Shown one piece after another: positions 43,375 through 55,076 of a stretch of 64,000 nt of DNA (the stretch's first letter is position 1; each line of letters opens with the position of its first letter). A model generated the notes under the pieces. It was given only the letters and a program-made list of their open reading frames with translations, made no database searches and was not told where the DNA came from. The stretch is taken from the NCBI GenBank assembly GCA_030762895.1, contig CM061063.1:103252210-103316209 (forward strand), written 5' to 3'. The stretch is from Sophora flavescens. Lineage: Eukaryota; Streptophyta; Magnoliopsida; Fabales; Fabaceae. The position numbers and the translations under genes were made by a program.

Positions 43375-45015
43375 GTGATCCTTGGAACTCCATTCATTAG
43401 ATCACTTTTCCCTCTTTCCATTACTCATAATGGAATAACAACTCAACATCTGGGAAAAGACATAGTCTTCCCATTCATTAGAAAGCCTATCATTCGATAT
43501 TTAAATCTTCTCGATTGTAAGATCAACCAAATCAATTTCTTGAAAGAAGAAATTTCTTTTAAGAATATAGAGTTGCAGTTGCAGCAACCAAACATCAAAG
43601 AGAAGGTCCAAATCCTTTTCGATGAAATCCAAAAGTCTATCTGTTCTGACTTGCCCACAGCATTTTGGAATAGAAAGAAGTACTTTGTAGATTTGCCTTA
43701 TGAACAAGATTTCAATGAGAGGCAAATTCCAACCAAATCTAGGCCAATCCAAATGAATCATGATCTCCTTAAGTATTGTCAAAAGGAAATTGACGATTTC
43801 TTAAGCAAAGGTTTAATCAGGGAGAGCAAGTCTCCTTGGTCTTGCTCTGCTTTTTATGTTAATAAGCAGGCTGAGATTGAGCATGGTACATCTCGCTTAG
43901 TCATCAATTATAAACCTTTGAACCAAGCTCTTAGGTGGATTATATATCCAATTCCTAACAAAAGGGATTTGCTTAACCGCCTAAGTACGGCAAAGATATT
44001 TTCAAAATTTGACATGAAATCTGGTTACTACCAGATAGAAGTCAAAGAAAGTGACCGTTACAAAACAGCGTTCACTGTTCCCTTTGGGCATTACGAATGG
44101 AATGTTATGCCATTTGGTCTCAAAAATGCACCTTCATAATTCTAGAGAATTATGAATGAGATCTTCAATCCTTACACAGACTTTACAATCGTCTACCTTG
44201 ACGATGTCTTAGTCTTTTCTCAATCCATTGATCAACACTTCAAGCATGTGAAGATTTTCATAAGTGTGATCAAGAGAAATGGTTTAGCTGTGTCTAAAAC
44301 CAAAATTGAACTTTTCCAAACTAAGATTAGATTTCTTGGTCATAACATTTTCCAAGGAACTATCATCCCTATCAGCAGAGCTATCGAATTTGCTGATAAG
44401 TTTCCTGATCAAATCATTGACAAAACCCAGCTTCAGAGATTCTTAGGATGTCTCAATTACGTTGCTGACTTTGTCCCCAATCTTAGTAATATCATCAAAC
44501 CCTTGCACAATCGTCTAAAAAAGGAACCCCCTCCTTGGACTGATGAGCATACAAAAGTTGTCCAACTTATTAAATCTAAGATAAAGAATCTTCTATGTCT
44601 TTATCTTCCAAACACTTCTGCTTTCAAAATTGTTGAAACCGATGCTTCTGACATTGGTTATGGCGGTATTTTGAAACAAAGAATTTCAAATAAAGATCAT
44701 GTCATTGCATATACTTCTAAGCATTGGAATTCTGCTCAACAAAATTATTCTACTGTCAAAAACGAGATTTTGGCAATAGTTTTATGCATCTCAAAATTTC
44801 AATCTGATTTGCTTAATAAAATTTTTTTGGTTATAGTAGATTATAAATCTGCTAAAGACATTTTGCAAAAAGATGTTAAGAACTTAGCATCAAAACAAAT
44901 TTTTGCCAGATGGCAAGCAATTTTAAGTGCATTTGATTTTCAAATTGAATTTATCAAAGGCTCTTCAAATTCTCTACCTGACTTTCTTACTCGTGAATAT
45001 TTACAGGGTAGGTAA
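43375..45015 (+). pseudogene. Viral reverse transcriptase and RNase H region
   Basis: A different frame from the preceding block, so a frameshift lies between 43277 and 43375; the true upstream start is in the previous block. The domain order is a protease tail (ILGTPFIRS), palm motifs (SRLVINYKPLN, FSKFDMKSGYYQI, FGLKNAPS), stops at 44137-44139 and 44143-44145, the catalytic YLDD at 44194-44205, FLGCLNYVADF, and RNase H from about 44630 (ETDASDIGYGG, then NEILAIVLC and DYKSA). It ends at 45013-45015. These enzymes copy the pregenomic RNA. The stops fall between palm motifs, so the copy is inactive. Confidence 0.9.
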
Positions 45016-45034
45016 GAGAGAGAGATTGGAAGAA

Positions 45035-46505
45035 ATGCCAAAGTCTGAGGCTTCCTCTGCAAAGGGGAAGGGTAAAGGAATAGTCCTTAAAGGACCCAAA
45101 CGCCAAGGTGCATCCAAATCTGGGTCTTCGACCCAAAAGCAATCTGGGTCATCGACCTAACAACCCGCAATCAAACTTGGGTCTTCAACCCAATCTGGGT
45201 CTTCAACCCAGCAAACTGCCAAACAGTCCAAAGAAGACTATGGCATCCCAATCCAAACTCTTCAAGCCTTTCAAGATCAAGGCCTGACCAAACTCCCTAA
45301 GGGAACATGGGGAGATAGAGTGGAAAACGAATCAAGTTCTCCACCCCCTCTCAAAGACCTAATCAGAGAATTAGCCCAAACAGCTATTCCCATAAATGTT
45401 GTCACACCTGATACACGTTTATCAAAAGACAGCACCCAAACCCAAACTCAAACAGCCCAACTAATTATGTTGCAAAAAACCAATTTCAATTTGTTGTTCA
45501 AATGGAACCAGGATTTTGGGATAATAACCCTAACAAAGTTCCCTCCAAAATCTTTCAAAATGGTTCTCATTTCCAACAATCCCAACCAAACAAAACAGAA
45601 ATTTTTACGAGTTTATTTTGATTGATACAGATTCAGTCACGATCAAACATTATCGTGATCCTAAAGATCAATCAATATACACTCACTCAACTTTCCAAAT
45701 TTTGAAGGTTTTAACACCTGAACAATTCGGAAAGAATTTAAATGTTTTCAAAAAAAATTCTCAAACTTTTGATCCCATTGGTTTTAATTACTGGGATTAT
45801 CAACAAGCTTGGTACAACATTTTCTGGTACCAAAATATTCAAAACAAACATTCTTGGTTGATATATTTCAAAAAGAATGTTAAATACAGATTCCCTCATT
45901 GGTTTGTCCATTGATGGAGAATATTTGGCCCAATCAAGCAGATCCTTCCTGAAGAAGTTCTTGAAGGATATCAAACATTCGAAAAATATTTTGACAGCAA
46001 GGAAACCCCTTTCCCTATCAATCTAATATTTTTCTCCAAGTTTTCCCTTTCATGGGTTTTCAGTTGGCAGTATAAATACCAGAAGCAAGATCAATACCCT
46101 GGTTTATTGCCAATCTTGCAAAGAGCAGCCTTTGTCAAGTGGTGGTCACAGTTCAACTATGCGGCAGTCACAAGTGACAATGTAAAAATATGGTTCCAGC
46201 AGAATCCCAAGTGGATGAAGGCAGCCAACCCAGAGACTTGTGAGTTTCTTAACCAGAGATCTCGTATAGTTTCAGTTTTGGCAGGTTCCAATTCAAAAGA
46301 AAGCTTCCTTCGAAATATGGAAGCAATCTTGAAGCTAGCAAAGGAGGAGGAACCCTCTTCATCAAAATCCTCCAAGTAGAAGCTCCCCCAAACTGATGAA
46401 GAAGAAGACGAAGAGGATGCAAGTCAATGCTCGGATCCCTTCTATCAAAATGAAGACGACTGCTATGGTATTGATACCACAGTCAACCTGAGTGATGATG
46501 AGTAA
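45035..46505 (+). pseudogene. Second viral ORF, function unknown, broken
   Basis: Starts at ATG 45035, 19 bases after the polyprotein stop. A Lys/Gly/Ser-rich start with repeated GSSTQ-type words is followed by a stop at 45158, then LIRELAQTAIPINVVTPDTR. A frame change occurs near 45618-45625. The second part contains WDYQQAWYNIFWYQN, a stop at 45912, then LPILQRAAFVKWWSQFN, a stop at 46377 and an acidic tail (EEEDEEDASQ) ending at 46503-46505. Florendoviruses carry an unassigned ORF in this position. I know no biochemical role and infer none. Confidence 0.75.
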
Positions 46506-47226
46506 TCCCTCAGTCAACAAAATCAGTCAAAATTCTGGATTGAATAGTTCCAGTCATCTGATGATACTGCTCCTTGCCGACAATTACAGTTCCAGTCAAG
46601 TTACCGGCACTGTTTATCATCGGCACTATTCAATTACCGACAGCACAGTCCCAGTCATGTTACCAGCACTGTTCTGTAATAGTTGCAATAGTATAGGTCA
46701 TTTTTACCGATACTGTTGTAATAGTAAATTTTCAAACTTCTATTTAAAGGATGTTAGGCTCAGTTGTTAGACATCCGAAAATTTAGAGAGAGTTTAGAGT
46801 GAGAAACTCTAAGAGCCTTCTGAGCTTTCATTTTATGAGTTCATCAGTTCTTTTTCTTTATTCTTCAATCTTTTCAATCTTGTAGCGTTAAAGCTTGTAG
46901 TTTTCAAGCTATTTTCAATCAAAACCTGCATGGTTTAATCACATCTCTTCTCCCTCCACCGGTTCTGGTGAGGCTCTGGCTCCGTTCCGGTTTCTTTTTA
47001 TTTTGTTCTTCCCCAGTTCTTGGTCGGTTCTACCACCTTTCTGGGTTTATGTTTTAAAGTTTTCATATTTTACTGTTTTAATTTCTACGGTACTTGTTTT
47101 TACTGTTTTCATGTTTTAATTTCCATATTTTCTTTTGTTTTACGTAATGTAATTTCCGCCTGTTTTCCTACTTCTTTCATCCTGCTCTTCTTTTCCCCTT
47201 TCCTTCCTTGACCCCGTCATCGATCT
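46506..47226 (+). promoter_or_regulatory. Pararetrovirus intergenic and promoter region
   Basis: Non-coding. After the TATA-like box the sequence becomes pyrimidine-rich (46800-47226) with many TTTTC and CTTCTT runs, usual for a caulimovirid transcript start and leader. It ends GATCT at 47226, adjoining GG and the (TA)n tract. Confidence 0.5.
46741..46748 (+). promoter_or_regulatory. Putative viral TATA box
   Basis: TATTTAAA lies in the non-coding region after the second viral ORF, where caulimovirids place the promoter of the genome-length transcript. The upstream stretch 46560-46700 repeats ATTACCG and CAGTCCCAGT-like words. Confidence 0.45.

Positions 47227-47261
<35 letters not shown>
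47227..47261. repeat. (TA)n tract, right border of the pararetrovirus insertion
   Basis: GG followed by about 16 TA dinucleotides and TTAGTCTTTG, matching the right half of the empty tract in U3 (GG at 62022-62023, then TA to 62041). Confidence 0.88.
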
Positions 47262-47264
<3 letters not shown>

Positions 47265-48987
47265 TCTTTGTGTAAATTACTTTTAAATTTACAAAACTAT
47301 CACTGTGGAAAACAATGTGACACTAATTTTTTAAATTCTTTTGATGTCTCAAATATCTATTTTAGTTAGGAGATGGATGATGCTAATCGAGTGCAAAAGA
47401 AATATGGGTACTTGGGATGATAAGGACTTTCGGGTAGGATTCACTTGGTGAAGATATGTTATATTTTTCTTAACTAATTAGGCTATTAGCAAGAAGATAG
47501 AAGCTTCTAAAAAAACAATCAATTTGAACAAGATGTCTATCACTGAGCAGTAGCTAATTAGGGGGTAAAGGTACGCAGAGTATACATTTTTGGCCATGTT
47601 ATAATAGAGTAAGATGTTGTGGAGAGCCTTGTCAATGTGCAAAAAGAAGGCTGTCCCACAAAAAACTGTGCCAGAGAGAAAGTCTTATCTAATTCCTTAA
47701 AAAAAACTTACAAACCAACAGTCTCATAATGCATTTTTCTCAGAACTAACAATTCTATATACAAACGGTAAGAGGAGAGGAATTGTTCTTAATGCCTAGA
47801 TAGCAACTAAAAAGCTAAGCTAATGTGAAAAGCACAAAATTTATTTTCAATTTTTGACATGTGCAAATCCATCATGCATGATAGCATTGGCCAACTCTTA
47901 CCAAGTAAAATCAGCAACTTTATAAGCATAAATGTTAAACAAATTGTCATAAGTGTGAAACTCAATATCTCACATTAATAGCATGGCTATGTTTTTACAA
48001 TTATAATAGCCTCTAGTTACATTGTAATAGTTCACTGATCCATCAGTTGTATCTATTTTTTGTTGCTCAATAATCATAAATAAAGCTGTCACAACATTCC
48101 ACACATATTTTATAAACATTAGCTTATAAAATGCTATGCATCAAAGAAGATACAATTTAATTAGACATTTGTTGGCATCAATATGTCAACATATTCCATC
48201 ACGAAGATACAATTTAGACAATATGCTATGCATGAAAGGAGAGCAAATATTTGGAGAAGCTCGTGAAAGTTTATGTGATTAGGAACTTGCACGGAGAAAA
48301 GATTTAAAACTTTTTAAAGGGAGTCATGTCCTCTCCTTCTTTAATGTCGATCACGAGATAAGTGCTTGTTGAGAATATATTTTATATTTTCTACTCGCTA
48401 TATATGAGTCTCATAATTTATTTTCAAAAGGCTTCCCCCTCCCCATGTTCACGTGCCTTTGGAGTATTTTAACTACCACGACTTTTGATGAAAAGCCATT
48501 AAAATATTGTATGTCTTTCCTTTCCCATGACATTACTGCATGAATTTATAATGCATATCAAATTCTTTCAAATTGATTTTCAATTCATTCTTTTTTTTTT
48601 TTTGTTACGTGTTATGCTCTAGTAAACTAGCGTCAAATATCCTTTTTTGCAAGAATTTTTCAATTTTTTTTGCTTTTCGTGCATCGTTGTAATTTGAAGT
48701 TGGCTAAAACTTTGAATCATATTTATTTTTCGTAATATGTTTGTATTTAAAATATGAACTATAAATATACTATAGTGCAAGTGAAAGTAAAATATTTGTT
48801 TCAATTTTTTTTTCTAATTTGAAAAATATAAAATACTAATAATAGGTAATAAATATGACAGATAATTAATCCCATCTTTCCAGAAATAATATACCATCTT
48901 TCGAAAATATAATAATTTTATTGGAAAATAATATATTTAATATATTTAATATATTTAAAATGAAAAGCTATAATATTCTATAAAATA
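47262..48987. other. Non-coding end of U2
   Basis: AT-rich sequence without a credible gene, matching 62042-63710 closely. One difference is a roughly 60-bp segment at about 48160-48220 (with TTGGCATCAATATGTCAACA) absent from U3 and bounded by repeats of GAAGATACAATTTA. Confidence 0.6.
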
Positions 48988-49453
48988 TTTTTATTTTCGA
49001 TTTAAAATATCAAAAGCCTCGGCTTTACTTGTTACCCAGATTCAACTATTCAAACGGCGCAAAAATCGTGTAACTCTTTTATCTGAGAAATGAGTATGGA
49101 TGAACCAGTCTCCAGACACTCCACTCCAAACCCATAAGGTATTTATTTTATACCATAGCTTCACTTCTTTCCTTTTTCTTTTCACAAAACTTCATCAATG
49201 ATGGTTTGGTATGCTAATTATTTTTATTTTCGATTTAAAATATCAAAAGCCTCGGATTTACTTGTTACCTTGATTCAACTATTCAAACGGCGCAAAAATC
49301 GTGTAACTTGTTTATCTGAGAAATGAGTATGGATGAATTAGTCTCCAGACTCTCCACTCCCAACCCATAAGGTATTTATTTTATACCATAGCTTCACTTC
49401 TTTCCTTTTTCTTTTCACAAAACTTCATCAATGATGGTTTGGTATGCTAATTA
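48988..49453. repeat. 233-bp tandem duplication upstream of the U3 F-box copy
   Basis: 48988-49220 and 49221-49453 are nearly identical head-to-tail copies, each with ATCAAAAGCCTCGG, CGGCGCAAAAATCGTG and ATGATGGTTTGGTATGC. The equivalent stretch before the next unit (63700-63940) has only one copy. Confidence 0.88.
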
Positions 49454-49761
49454 TTTATAGGTTCTCAAACCCCACAAACAACTTTTGTGTCCTGATCGAA
49501 GAAATTCCAGTGCTGTGGTTCGTAGCTTGCTGCTTTGATTTGGGAATCCATTGAATCGATTCCCAACCCACAAGGTATTGGTGTTTTAGCATCCATGATA
49601 TTGGAAAATCACTGTTGTATTAATCTTTTAGGTATTTCTAGGTTTTCAATAATGTGTTCATTGAACCATTTCCAGAGAATTTGTTTTGGTTTATCACTCC
49701 CAAAAAAGGTTTTCGATTATATGCTTATAAAATAAGGTGCATCGATTAAGTTATTGACTTT

Positions 49762-49768
49762 TATATAA
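49762..49768 (+). promoter_or_regulatory. Putative TATA box of the U3 F-box copy
   Basis: TATATAA about 86 bp before the ATG at 49854, in the same relative place as in the intact U1 gene. Confidence 0.5.
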
Positions 49769-49853
49769 TTTAAATGTATCCAGTTTATCAAGTGTTTGTG
49801 TAACATCAGGTTTCACTGAAAAGAAAAGAAACGGTGAGACTTGAGAGCTCAAG

Positions 49854-51117
49854 ATGAAGAGGACGAGAAGGAATCGAAGAACTGAAAGAGAGGCAATGGA
49901 CAGGCTCAGTGACCTGCCTGACTGTGTTCTTCTCAACATAATTGAAGTTATAAACATGAAAGAAGTTGTTAGGACTTGTGTCTGATCCAAAAGATGGAAA
50001 GACGTTTGGAAACGTCTCACCGATCTTACTTTGGCTTCCTCGGACTTTAGAAGGCTTCACTGCTTTAACAAATTCATGTCTTTGTTTCTATCTCGTCGCG
50101 ATGACTCCACTTCACTGCATAATCTTGATTTAAATCATGAAGGTTGCATTGGACCCAGGCTCCTGAATAGGGTCATGACATATGTTGCATCACATGATGT
50201 CCATCAAATGATTATCAGAGTGGATTTAAGTGTGGAAAAAGCTTTTGAATTGGCCTCTTCCGTCTTTTGCTGTCATTCTTTAACATTGCTTAAGCTTTCC
50301 TTTTGTTGTCGGTTCACTTCTGGTGATAAGATACAACTTCCAAAATCTTTAGAGTTGCCGGCATTAAAAAACTTGCATATTGAGGGAGTCACTTTTTCTA
50401 CAGGCGACAATGGCCGTGCAGAGCCCTTTTCAAAATGTAATATGTTGAATACTTTGGTCAATCGGGATTGTTATTTACATAGCGATGCCAAAGTCCTTTG
50501 CATATGTAATTGTAAGCTTTTCAGTTTGACCATTATCAACAACTTCGGTTGGCATGATAAAGCTTACGAAATCATACTTACTACTCCAAATCTTAATCTA
50601 CTCACTATTAAGAGTGATCTTCTTCACCAACTCTCCTCTACGTGCAACATTACTTGTCTTGAAGAAGTGAATATTGATCTCTTTCGTAATGAAGAATTTT
50701 CTAAAGATGGTTTAGTCATAAATAGATGGCTGCAAGTGCTTGTTAACGCAAAGGAAATGACACTTTCTTGGGGAGCCTTTTTGAAACTAAATGTAAGTTA
50801 GCTTAGTATATTTTCTCCTCTCTTTTCTTCATATTGCTCATATGATACATCTTATGTTGATTTTTGCCTATACTCAAACTCGCCTTTAAGAATTTCCATT
50901 AAAATATGTCTTATTGATGCTTATTGTGTAGGCTCTCTTATATCATGATTCAGTCAGCACTCAACTTCCTTGCTTTGTTAGATTGAAGTCATTGAAATTG
51001 AAAATAGAATCATCTTCAGAAATCTCTGATGAGGGAGTAAGCGGGATGGTGAAGTATTCGCTGCAAAACTCTCCATTGACCAGAGTGGATATCATAAGAT
51101 GCGAAAGGGAGGAGTGA
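49854..51117 (+). pseudogene. F-box/LRR-repeat gene copy with a stop in the F-box domain
   Basis: Collinear with the intact U1 gene: exon 1 at 49854-50792 (939 bp), donor GTAAGT, acceptor TGTAG, exon 2 at 50932-51117 with TGA at 51115-51117. Exon lengths are identical to U1 and no indel is seen. The one visible break is TGA at 49983-49985 (codon 44), in the F-box just before SKRWKDVWKRL, where U1 has a leucine codon. A protein starting at a later Met would lack most of the F-box and hence SKP1 binding, but would keep the leucine-rich repeats (from 50031, about 250 codons of exon 1). Very recent loss of function is the simplest view. Confidence 0.85.
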
Positions 51118-52631
51118 TATCAACGCTACTCTTTAGGTAGAGAATCATATAAATGGTTCAGTTTTTTACTTCATTTTCTGTTTCATCTTTTCCCGCCTCT
51201 TATTTTAGAGATTTTTAGGTTGATTTTTTTATGAGCACTATGCTTTTAAATCCTTGAAGTACGTCTGCTTTGCCTGAAGAATAGTTTTAAATTCACGAAG
51301 CTACCACCAGGAAACAATGTCTGTGGTGCTAACTATTTTTATTCTCTGGTGTGTCAAAATGTTTTTTTGTTACTTCTACTCTCTGCCTTAACTTAAATGG
51401 TGACTTATACAAGGCCAAGGGAAGATCTATTGCTTTTAAAGTTTGATAAACTTTTTTGGGAATTGTTTGTGTGGATGAGACAACCCTTATTTTGCCGTGG
51501 GTATTCTCTTATTAGATCTGATTAGTTGTTTCCTTTTCTTGTTAGATACCATTACGTGCCTTTGTTGTTATTGTTATTACATCATCGTTGACAATTTGTA
51601 ATTAGTGTAATGAAAGTTGTTGTAATCTTTTTTTAAGGCTAAGAATGATATTTAACTTTTATTATGTTCAATTTAAGGTCTAAAATTTCATGTTTGGTTT
51701 CATGGTAGATTTAGATACAATCTTTTTTGTAGTGTTTAGTAAGTCCAATAACCCGTAATTCAAAATAGAAAAATAAGATTTACCGGTGAACACTTCCAAG
51801 GAATCAAAAGTCCAAGTTCCTAAATCAACAATAGAAGAAACTTTTTGAGATTGGAGAATAATGGAGAGAAAAATTGATTCATATATTTACAAATGTCTCT
51901 TTGGATACGCGTACCAAAAACCCGTTTGACCACCCCCAAAATCTGTTTTAAAATCAATTCTTCCATTTACAGTGACTATACGAATAATGTTGAAAATAAA
52001 TGGCTTAGGTTTTAACTTTGAAGAATTCAGGAACATTAACCACAATTTTGAATATCATTAATCATATGTCGAAGATATCAGCTTTGTTCAAATAACGTTA
52101 TTGGATTTTTATTAGTATTACCGTATTAGGCACTAAAAGTATCTACTCTCATCAAAATCGACTGCAACACGTCGATAGCCCGAGTATTATTTGGCCATGC
52201 TTAATTAATCCATTGTGACCTTAATAGATAATAAAATTTGAAAAATATAAAAATGGGTACTTTTAGTTTTTATTTACACAACAAATAAATAAAATATGAC
52301 AATACTAATGTAATTTGATTGACAAAATTTTTTCAATAAAAATTTTAATAAATATAAAATTGTAATAAAAATATATATTATTGTAAATTTTTAGTTATAT
52401 ACAATTTTTTTCTTTATAAGAATTTTATTATTTGTATGATCTAATCAACCAAAGTTTTTTTATCATCATTCCAAAAGTGGTGCAGCAACAATTGTTGCAT
52501 AGAATGTTAAATATTTTATTATCTGTTAACATGAAGAGTACTCAATAATTTTGGATTTTTTTCTTAATAATCATTTTATTTCTTAATAAATTAATTTAAA
52601 TTTTATTTCTGGCTTATTAAAGTGAGGTTTT
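51118..52631. other. U3 spacer downstream of the F-box copy
   Basis: Non-coding. 51118-51838 matches the 3' flank of the U1 gene. At 51838-51841 it jumps to sequence equivalent to U1 position 5580 and U2 position 18500. U3 thus lacks the roughly 0.4-kb-plus spacer between these points. It ends GAGGTTTT at the N2 insertion point. Confidence 0.65.
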
Positions 52632-53724
52632 TGATCCACTGTCGCACACGGGTCAAAAACGAGTGATTGGAAAAATATGCAGCTAGGAAGCGACAACTCG
52701 AGTATCGTCTCTCAAGGACTCTTGGATTGTTATTAACTTTAAAATCAGTTTTTTTGGGGGGTTGAAGTTGAAGATTCAATTAAGAAAACAGTTAAGAAAA
52801 CAAGTGATTATCAGTAAGCTGAAACGATTAATCTACTGTTCCCGGTTTCCAACTATCATTGATTCACATAAATTCCATGCCCTAAGCAGATTCTAATCCC
52901 TTTTCGATTGTAGCAGCAATTAACAAGCAAAATTGACGCTACGAGATATATGTTCCTAATTCCGAATTAAGCAAACGAATTGAAGCTCTCGTGAATTAAG
53001 CAAACTCGATTGAACACACGAATTAAGCAAACGCGATTAAGGTATAGGAACATACAGTCACCGAAATTAATCAACACCTACTCTATATAACTTGAATTAA
53101 GCAAACAAGACATATAGCATGGTATTGAAAGAGAAAAGCAAATTGATTGGGAATTACAGAACCTCAAGTGTCGGTGGAAACTGATTACAGTAGATTAATC
53201 CCCGGAAATTAGTTCTCCATTGAAAACTCAATACAAAACTCAAAATTCGCAAAAACAGTGAATGAAAAGTTCTTTTGATTAATCTGCCCTAAAACAGCAA
53301 TTTATAACTTTCAGAATATGCGCCCGCTCGCGAGGCGAGTAGCCTCTCACAAGGCGAATATTAAAAGTGGTGCGAGTTCAAAATTGGGTTCTCGCGAGGC
53401 GAGACAGAAATGGTGACATTCTCTAGCACAGTCAGGCCTTCAGGCTCGCGAGGCGAGATAGTGATTTGCGAGGCGAGACAGAAAGGGTGACTGTTGCTGT
53501 TCTGGCTGGACTTCCCTTTTTGCTCTTCTTATTAACCTGAAAACAAGAAATAGCAGTAAGTGCTTTATTAGACTCAAAATCGACTAAAATACCCTAAAAC
53601 TACTTAAGAGACTCAAAACGTTGCTTGAGGACAATTAAATCCAAATTTGGGTGAAAACGAGATTAAACTCGAATAAAACCATGGTCTTACTAGTTATAAA
53701 ACTAGATGAGCCAGAGGCTGATCA
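52632..53724 (-). repeat. 3' LTR of N2
   Basis: 1093 bp. It contains several CTCGCGAGGCGAG-type words at 53325-53490 but lacks the triple 20-bp repeat found in the 5' LTR. Confidence 0.9.
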
Positions 53725-53737
53725 AAATACCCCAAAA

Positions 53738-55076
53738 TTAAACTTTGCTTGTCCCCAAGCAAACTAAAACTCAAAAAGATTCAAACTTGGCAAGCTTAAA
53801 GGATTCAATCAAATTCGCACAAATTTCATGCAATTTCAACAAAACAACTTTTCTTCAATGTTTTCCCCCCTTGCAACAATGTAATCCCCGCATTCATTTA
53901 CTTTAAACAATTGAGAATTCCATCATTCATGCAATCAGTAATCTGAGTTGAGGATCCAAGCTACACACAAAAGGGAGATCACCAATTTCAAACAATTTCC
54001 TTCCTCACAAGGGCATTTAATATTTCATTCATTCGCTCAATTTGTCTAGGCTATCAACTTTTCACTCAATTTCGCATTTCAAGAGCACTTCCCATGAATT
54101 TGATTTTCATCTCAAAATAGTTCCCACGAAAACATGCATGCAACATCAAAAGGTCTTTTAAAGGTTGTAATGGGGCCTGGCTAAGGGTAGGATATTCCAA
54201 GGTACTGGGCTTTACATCCCTAAGAATTAAGAGAGCATGAAACATTTTGACACAATGAAATTCCACTCAAATTCCTTTTTCCATTTTTCTTTATGCTTTT
54301 GGGTGACTACAGCCTTTTTCTTTTAATACCCTTTTTTTTTTGACATTTTTGTTCTCTTTTTTTTTTTTTTTTTGCCTTTGGCTCCAAACTTCATTTTTTT
54401 CTTTTTCTCAACCCAGAATGACATATCGCACCTTGTAGCCACCCCAAACTTAGTTTCTTACGACCCTTCTCTTCCTAAGCTTCCATGCTCTCCTAATCCT
54501 ACGATCGAGTTAACATGGTTTTTCCAGATTTTTGGCTTATAACATGAGGTCATCAAGAAACAATAGGCTTATTAGGATCAATGTGGCTAACTAGGGAACA
54601 TGCATTAGGGTTTGGTTCAATTTAGGTCAAGTAGTTATTTCAAAGAAAAATTGCCTAAATCATTTGATGCAACCATATGAACATGCAAACCACGAGGAGA
54701 TTCAAGCAAATTCGGGAAAGTACAGCTTAAAAGTGATTCACACAATTAAAAACAATGTTGGAGGCTCAAATTACTCACCTGGACATTTTTGCAAATTGTT
54801 TGACCAAGATACAACCCCTAGTGTGTGCACCCCTTCACCCCAAACTTATCATAAATCATGCAATCATAACAAAATATCTCGAAGTTCAATTTTCAATTTT
54901 TCACATGGGGATCAATTTTCAATTTTCAAGACCTAGGGGGAAATCATCAACAGTCAACACATATCATGCAGTCAATTTATGCTAATTTTAATTAAAATCC
55001 ATCAAGCTCACCGACACAAGACTCTCACACAAACGACTCTATTAAAAAAAAGCAAAATAAAAAAAAAGATAAAGGT
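53738..55076 (-). other. N2 3' non-coding interior
   Basis: The counterpart of 26735-28147 in N1, with the same landmarks (TGGGGACAAGCAAAGTTTAA on the minus strand, an A-rich block near 54335-54375). No gene was found. Confidence 0.6.

Larger units (their letters stand above)
39040..47226 (+). mobile_element. Endogenous pararetrovirus (Caulimoviridae, florendovirus-like), decayed
   Basis: About 8.2 kb with the gene order of a plant pararetrovirus: leader, movement protein, coat protein, zinc knuckle, aspartic protease, reverse transcriptase, RNase H, then a second ORF and a promoter-like region. There are no LTRs and no integrase. One long polyprotein-type ORF followed by a separate ORF of unknown function fits the genus Florendovirus; the genus call is inference. 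It carries many stops, at least three frame changes and altered key residues, so it is defective. It lies between two (TA)n tracts, and U3 keeps the empty tract at about 62008-62041. Nearly the whole genome seems present once, linearised in the non-coding region. Confidence 0.9.
17858..49490 (+). repeat. Segmental-duplication unit U2, plus strand, with large insertions
   Basis: The unit's own sequence is 17858-20293, 35272-39039 and 47227-49490. The rest is retrotransposon and pararetrovirus. The left edge is abrupt: similarity with U1 starts at CTTGTTAAATGATAATTC (17858, opposite 6203), so the F-box gene and its downstream part are missing. Its right part matches U3 (58370-63970) as a direct repeat with only small indels. 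Confidence 0.85.
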
